The translations under genes and the position numbers were made by a program. The notes below the pieces were generated by a model. It had not been told where the DNA came from. It worked only from the letters and a program-made list of their open reading frames with translations, and did no database searches. DNA of 64,000 nt from positions 1 to 64,000 of the forward strand of contig JAGBCY010000013.1 of NCBI GenBank assembly GCA_017937765.1. Reading direction: 5' to 3'. Positions 59,495 through 64,000 of the stretch are shown piece after piece. Every line of letters begins with the position of its first letter. Positions within the stretch are counted from its first letter, which is position 1. Source of the stretch: Alistipes sp. (GTDB lineage Bacteria > Bacteroidota > Bacteroidia > Bacteroidales > Rikenellaceae).

Positions 59495-60421
59495 ATGACT
59501 GAGATCACTATGAAAGACAATATTCTTAATATCACACGGCGCGATAATGTGGCTACATCGCAGCTCTGCAAGGAGCTTAAGTCGGCCACCTACCTCGGCT
59601 CGGCCACGCATTGCAGAGCCTCGATTTACAGCTTCTCGGGAGGTGAGCTTCGTGGACTTATGACGGAGGTAGGACGCCTGCGTCGCGAGTCGTTCGAGGC
59701 TGTTGGTGTGAGTATGCCCGAGTGCGAGGCAGTGGAGGCATCGGATAGGGATGGAACCTATCGCCAGCTCATTGTATGGGATGATGAGGAGCGAGCCATA
59801 ATCGGTGGCTATCGCTATGCCGTAGGACGTGATGTCGTGCCTGAAAAGCTCTCGATGGGACGCTATTTTAGACTCACACCACGCTTCTCTGCGGAGTATC
59901 TTCCGCGGAGCATAGAGCTTGGTCGTTCGTTTATTCAGTCGCGGTATCAGTGCGGCCATAACGCAAAGACAATCTTTGCATTAGATGCGCTATGGGAGGG
60001 GCTTGCAAGGGTTGTTGAGCGCGAGTGTGTCGACTACCTTGTGGGGCGCGTGACGTTCTATCCGTCGCTCGGTGTTCGGGCGCGGAATCTGCTCATCGGT
60101 TTTATGCGTTATGTATTTCCCGAGCGCGAGTCGTTGGTCGCTGCACACACGCCTCTGCGGGGTGGAATGAGCCACCGATGGCTGCGCCGCTGTTTTGTTG
60201 GATGCACGCCGAAGGAGAACTATCGAATCCTTATCTCGAGGATGCGTTCGATGCGTCGCTCCGTGCCGCCGATAATCTCTTCGTATATGCGCCTGTCACC
60301 CTCGATGCAGACCTTCGACCTCTATCGCAACGACGACCTCGGAGGCGTCGCTGAGTGCGGCATAATGCTCACCATCGCCGATCTGTACGACGATGTGAAA
60401 AGACGATATTTCTCTTTTTGA
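59495..60421 (+). CDS. GNAT-type N-acyltransferase (GlsB/OlsB-like)
   Basis: A protein of about 308 residues. The region from residue about 30 to 190 ('YRQLIVWDDEERAIIGGYRYAVG', 'RFSAEYLPRSIELGRSFIQSRYQ') resembles the OlsB/hemolysin acyltransferase fold, which loads a 3-hydroxy fatty acid from ACP onto an amino acid. In Bacteroides the homologue GlsB makes glycine lipids. The start is uncertain: ATG codons at 59495 and 59510 both follow the likely transcription start near 59441, while the one at 59435 would precede it. The gene is divergent from rsmH and ends 17 bp from the convergent amylase gene, with no terminator visible between. Confidence 0.75.
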   Translation: MTEITMKDNILNITRRDNVATSQLCKELKSATYLGSATHCRASIYSFSGGELRGLMTEVGRLRRESFEAVGVSMPECEAVEASDRDGTYRQLIVWDDEERAIIGGYRYAVGRDVVPEKLSMGRYFRLTPRFSAEYLPRSIELGRSFIQSRYQCGHNAKTIFALDALWEGLARVVERECVDYLVGRVTFYPSLGVRARNLLIGFMRYVFPERESLVAAHTPLRGGMSHRWLRRCFVGCTPKENYRILISRMRSMRRSVPPIISSYMRLSPSMQTFDLYRNDDLGGVAECGIMLTIADLYDDVKRRYFSF

Positions 60422-60438
60422 CCCTCCGCGTTTGCTGA

Positions 60439-63400
60439 CTATCGTACGAGGATGATGTAGTCGCCCGCTGCGAGCGATACCTTGTACGACGTGCCGAGCG
60501 TGAGGTTAGCGTCGGTCATCAGGTTCTTCCACGTGCCCGCCACGGGAACACTGATGTCGAACGCGACTGCACTGTTCGAGAAGTTGCACACCACAATGAC
60601 GCTACCCTCTGCTGTGCTGTAAATCAGGTGCTTGCCGCCAAAGTCGTAGTCCGCGACGTTGTAGGTGTAGCCCACGCCCTCGTGGCTGTACATCGCCTCG
60701 TGGTCGGTGCGCCACGTGATGATCTTCTTCAGGGCGTTGTAGAGTGCCCTGCGGTTCGTGACGTCGAGGTAGTCCCAGCGTACGGGCTTTTTGCCCGTGC
60801 GCCCGTTGTACTCGATGGAGTAGTCGTAGCCGAGCTCGCCGAACTGCCACATCATCTTGGGATATGGGGCGAGGAAGTGTAGCGCGTAGGCACCTTGCAG
60901 CTGCTTGCTGAGGCGTGCCCAGTCGCTCTTGAGCCAGCTCTGGCCGTAGGTTACGGCCTTGTAAGCTGCGCGCTCCTCATCGTGGCTCTCGAAGAAGCTC
61001 ACGCGTCCAGAGGCTATGTCGCCCGAGAAATCGCTGCTCGTGTTGTAGCCCATAATCGTCTGATAGTAAGGCTCACTTTGTTTGTTCCAAAGGAGTATGT
61101 CGCGGTACGAGGCCAGCTCGTTCTCCTCCCACGAGTCGGCGAAGTGCTCGAGGATGATGTAGGCGTCGCCCGAAATCGAGCGTATGGCGTCGGCGTAGTC
61201 CTTGATGATGGCTATGCGCGAGCTGTCGTAGCTGTTCCACGTGCCGACGTTGCCCTCGCTCGTGCCCGAGTTCTTCTGTGTGAGGCCCTTCGATAGGTCG
61301 AAGCGGAAGCCGTCGACCTTGTACTCCTCCAACCAGAACTTCAACATACGCTTAAAGTAGTTGCGCGTCTCGGCATACTCGTGGTTGAAGTCGTGGTAGA
61401 CGCTATATGGGTGGCGTGCCACGCGGTTGAAGAATGGGTTGGCGTCGGTTGTGCAGTTGTTCGATGAATCCCACCACATCTTGGCATAGGGGAAGAGCCC
61501 CGTGGCGTGGTTGAGGACGACGTCGAGGATCACGGCGATGCCGCGCTTGTGGCACTCGTCGACGAAACGCTGGTAGTCCTCCTTCGTGCCATAGGCCTTG
61601 TCGGCGGCGAAGTAGAAGCAGGGGTTGTAGCCCCACGAGTCGTTGCCGTCGAACTCCTGAATGGGCATCAGCTCGATGGCATTTATGCCCAAAGCCTCGA
61701 GGTGGTCGAGCTTGGCGATGGCAGCATCGACGGTGCCTTCCGACGTAAAGTCGCGTAGGTGCAACTCGTAGATTGCCAGCGAGTTCTTTGCCGGGCGATC
61801 GAAGTTTGCAACGCTCCAATTGTATGGCTCAGGCATAAGCTCGAATACAGACACGACGTCCGAGGCGTTTGCCGGGTAGCTCTTGAGGTTGGGGTACGTC
61901 GCGGAGCTGATATATTTGTCGTTCCACGGGTCGAGAATCTTCTCGGCATAGGGGTCACCCACGCGTGTACTTCCATCGACAAGATACTGATATCCATACT
62001 CTTTGCCCACGCTAAGGCCCTCGACCGTGAGCCAGAAGTAGTTGCCATCCTTGTGCATCAGCGACGCGCTGTTTGCCACGTAGCCGTTGAAGTCGGCCAG
62101 CAGGTGCACCTTGCTCTTGCCGGGGGCATAGAGCGAGAATGTCGCCGTGGTGCCCGTTACCGAGACGCCATACTCGGCTCCTAATGGCCTGCGACTTAGG
62201 CTGTTATCGACGTACAAGAGGATGTCGTTGCCCTTGTCCTTGAGTTCTACGGTGCAGTCCGCGGAACGGAATACGAAGGCGAGATACTCGATGTTCTCGC
62301 TTGCGGGTACGCCGTAGAAGGCTCGTGGGCCACCCTTGATTGTTAGCTGCCATTTGTTCTCGCCGATGTTTGTGAGCTTACACGCCGCGGTGTTTATGCC
62401 CCAGTTGGCCTTGACATAACGCCAGTCGCTTGTCGAGGAGCTCTTGCTGGTGAGCACACCCGTATGGGCATAGATGTCGCCCGTGAAGCCATCCATTACG
62501 GTGGCTGTGGTGTTGAGCGTGATGACGATATCCTCGGTGGTATTCTCGTCGAAGTTACGCGGCGAAGTAGATATGAGCTGCGCCTCCTCGATGCCGCGCT
62601 TGACGATGGGGATGAGGATGTCGCTACCGTTGTCCTTGATCTCCTTACTACCGTTCGATGAGCGGAATACGAAGGCTATGTTCGTGATCTCCTCGCTCGC
62701 GGGCACGCCGTAGAACGAGCGTATGCCGCCCTTGATGGTGAACTGCCAGATGTCGTTGCCGCGATTTTGGAGTTTGCACGCCGCGGTGTTCTGCGTCCAG
62801 CTCGCCTTGACATACTTCCAATCGCTTGTCGATGAGCTGTTTGCGGTGATAAGTCCCGTGTGGGCGTACATATCGCCCGTGTAGCTCGCCATCGCACTAC
62901 CCTTGGCGTTTACGAGGATGACGATGTCGCCGGTGGTATCGTCGTAGATGGTTTCGGGGTAGGTTGTTATGAGTGGCAACGTGCTGCTATCGAGGTAGTC
63001 GAAGAGCGTATCGAAGGCGCGCATCGGCTGTATGTGGTTGCGCTCGATGGTGACGCTCTTGGCGGTAGACTTGGTGATTGACGAGCCATCATCGAAGGTT
63101 ACCTCCACGCTAAATCCCTTGCTAAATATCTGAGGGGCAACGACAAAGTAGAACTCCGTGGGGGTCGTGAGGCTTAGCTGCACACCCTCGCCACAGTCGA
63201 TCGTAGTGCTTTGCGACGAGGTGTCGGTCGCGCTGGCCGTGAGCTCAATGGCGAGGCTCTTGTAGTCTAACGTCGCCGCGCCCGAGAGCTGCTCGTTGTT
63301 GTTGCCGCGGAGCGTGATGCTCTCGACACGCTGCGCTCCCGTGAGCTCCAAGCGTATCCAGCCGCAAGTGCTGCGATAGAGGAAGTTATCGCTATTACCC

Positions 63401-63846
63401 ACGTAGGCCATAAGGTTATCACCAAGACCATACGATCCTGTGCGGTAGTGCTGTGTGGTAGGAATCTCAACCTCGATGGTCGATGTCGTGGGGTCGAGGA
63501 CATAAGCGTCGGAGTAGGGATAGAGCGAGACAATCTCATCTATGGCCGTGTCGCCAGCATACGCGGTCTCGCGTATCAGCGCGCCGCTCTTGTCGCCCGT
63601 GGCCCCGGCGAAGCGGAAGAGGTTGTTGGCTGTCGTGCGGTAGAATACCGAGACTGCATCGTCCGCCGTCCACACGGTCTGAAGCTCAGCGTCGAGCTCG
63701 ATACGCGTCGTGTCGCCCTCTAACGAGGCATCAACCCTGCTGGGTATGCCGTTCTCGAAGGTCGTGTCTCGAAGCTCCTCGATTGCGGCATTCTCACATC
63801 CGATAAGTAGCGTACATAGTACCGCACAAAAACATAACTTCCTCAT
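60439..63846 (-). CDS. GH13 amylase/pullulanase-type lipoprotein with fimbrillin-like and duplicated carbohydrate modules
   Basis: A 1135-residue predicted lipoprotein (lipobox LLIGC, Cys17). Domains in order: fimbrillin-like beta domain (about 40-280, close to that of the LRR lipoprotein at 42187); two copies of a CBM26-like starch-binding module (about 291-414 and 422-546, both with 'TSDW(K/R)YVKA' and 'FYGVPASE'); an N-terminal E-set domain (about 557-670); and the GH13 barrel (about 690-1135). Catalytic motifs: 'DVVLNH' (775-780), nucleophile D850 in 'GFRFDLSKG', acid E900 in 'IILEHF', and D956 in 'ESHDEER'. It should cut alpha-glucans at the cell surface. No susC/susD genes are adjacent, so it stands alone. 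Its promoter is at 63967-63997. Confidence 0.9.
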   Translation of the reverse strand: MRKLCFCAVLCTLLIGCENAAIEELRDTTFENGIPSRVDASLEGDTTRIELDAELQTVWTADDAVSVFYRTTANNLFRFAGATGDKSGALIRETAYAGDTAIDEIVSLYPYSDAYVLDPTTSTIEVEIPTTQHYRTGSYGLGDNLMAYVGNSDNFLYRSTCGWIRLELTGAQRVESITLRGNNNEQLSGAATLDYKSLAIELTASATDTSSQSTTIDCGEGVQLSLTTPTEFYFVVAPQIFSKGFSVEVTFDDGSSITKSTAKSVTIERNHIQPMRAFDTLFDYLDSSTLPLITTYPETIYDDTTGDIVILVNAKGSAMASYTGDMYAHTGLITANSSSTSDWKYVKASWTQNTAACKLQNRGNDIWQFTIKGGIRSFYGVPASEEITNIAFVFRSSNGSKEIKDNGSDILIPIVKRGIEEAQLISTSPRNFDENTTEDIVITLNTTATVMDGFTGDIYAHTGVLTSKSSSTSDWRYVKANWGINTAACKLTNIGENKWQLTIKGGPRAFYGVPASENIEYLAFVFRSADCTVELKDKGNDILLYVDNSLSRRPLGAEYGVSVTGTTATFSLYAPGKSKVHLLADFNGYVANSASLMHKDGNYFWLTVEGLSVGKEYGYQYLVDGSTRVGDPYAEKILDPWNDKYISSATYPNLKSYPANASDVVSVFELMPEPYNWSVANFDRPAKNSLAIYELHLRDFTSEGTVDAAIAKLDHLEALGINAIELMPIQEFDGNDSWGYNPCFYFAADKAYGTKEDYQRFVDECHKRGIAVILDVVLNHATGLFPYAKMWWDSSNNCTTDANPFFNRVARHPYSVYHDFNHEYAETRNYFKRMLKFWLEEYKVDGFRFDLSKGLTQKNSGTSEGNVGTWNSYDSSRIAIIKDYADAIRSISGDAYIILEHFADSWEENELASYRDILLWNKQSEPYYQTIMGYNTSSDFSGDIASGRVSFFESHDEERAAYKAVTYGQSWLKSDWARLSKQLQGAYALHFLAPYPKMMWQFGELGYDYSIEYNGRTGKKPVRWDYLDVTNRRALYNALKKIITWRTDHEAMYSHEGVGYTYNVADYDFGGKHLIYSTAEGSVIVVCNFSNSAVAFDISVPVAGTWKNLMTDANLTLGTSYKVSLAAGDYIILVR

Positions 63847-63966
63847 AATGACTGACTATTATCTATGGTTATCAATGGTTTGTGCCTCTTCGTTGAAAGG
63901 GTATATCTTGGGGGATAGGCACGACGGCGGAGAGCCCCCCGTTCGCGCACGTACGAAGAGACCCCG

Positions 63967-63997
63967 CAAAGGTACGAATTATTTTGTTATTGTCAAC
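63967..63997 (-). promoter_or_regulatory. Promoter of the GH13 lipoprotein gene
   Basis: On the minus strand GTTG (63994-63997) precedes TACCTTTG (63967-63974) by 19 nt, a good Bacteroidetes promoter. The leader to the ATG at 63846 is about 110 nt, with a G-rich stretch around 63930-63945 but no ORF. Confidence 0.7.
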
Positions 63998-64000
63998 CGA

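Overview
The window looks like a chromosomal segment of a gut-type Bacteroidales bacterium, most likely Rikenellaceae (Alistipes-like). This is inferred from gene content and signals, not from a 16S gene. The evidence is: promoters of the Bacteroidetes form TTTG-19/20-TAnnTTTG, few Shine-Dalgarno sites, a fused alpha-beta glycine dehydrogenase, Bacteroidetes-specific families (DUF4296 lipoprotein, FtsL-like protein, THUMP-like methyltransferase, DUF2520 protein, TGS-containing nucleoside kinase), fimbrillin-like lipoproteins, and moderately high GC that produces many long antisense ORFs. No phage, IS element or CRISPR array was seen.

Layout. 1-530: a minus-strand tRNA-Arg(TCT) with its own promoter, a leader carrying a duplicated 62-nt unit, and a terminator. 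528-4180 (+): orphan PqqD-like protein, then a probable metal-acquisition group (His/Cys-rich secreted protein, TonB receptor, periplasmic HMA protein). 4284-14731 (-): a ten-gene run from a flippase through holB, folK, three cell-surface proteins, rbfA, a LolE-type permease and a DUF4296 lipoprotein to an amidohydrolase. 14888-18364 (-): cvpA, rsgA, trmH and a class-III aminotransferase. 18693-21716 (+): a GH2 glycosidase, an unknown protein and a candidate structured RNA. 21761-23827 (-): rnhB and a 5'-nucleotidase lipoprotein. 23906-33759 (+): nucleoside kinase, gcvP, recQ, 3'-5' exonuclease, RlmI-like methyltransferase and two unknown envelope proteins. 33867-40518 (-): xerD, alpha/beta hydrolase, metallo-hydrolase, short ComEC, THUMP-like methyltransferase, DUF2520 protein and KdsC-like phosphatase, tightly packed. 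40602-42063 (+): prmA and a WbqC-family protein.

42187-59341 (-) is the most interesting part. It holds the upstream half of the division/cell-wall (dcw) cluster: rsmH, FtsL-like, ftsI, murE, mraY, murD and ftsW. A gene for a membrane Ser/Thr kinase with an extracytoplasmic BspA-type leucine-rich-repeat (LRR) sensor is inserted between mraY and murD. The cluster stops after ftsW: instead of murG-murC-ftsQ-ftsA-ftsZ there is an Hsp15-like gene, a relic of another LRR protein, leuS, a formate/nitrite-type channel, a 41-residue ORF and a fimbrillin-like lipoprotein. That lipoprotein ends in the same LRR cassette as the kinase. Its N-terminal domain recurs in a GH13 amylase lipoprotein at 60439-63846, so the neighbourhood shows recent domain shuffling. 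A GlsB/OlsB-like acyltransferase (+) lies between rsmH and the amylase.

How the genes work together: most of the window is housekeeping (ribosome biogenesis and RNA modification, DNA repair and recombination, one-carbon metabolism, peptidoglycan synthesis) mixed with envelope proteins. The strongest candidate for something undescribed is the kinase/LRR arrangement inside the peptidoglycan operon. It is architecturally analogous to PknB/Stk kinases (kinase-TM-PASTA), with the PASTA sensor replaced by LRRs.
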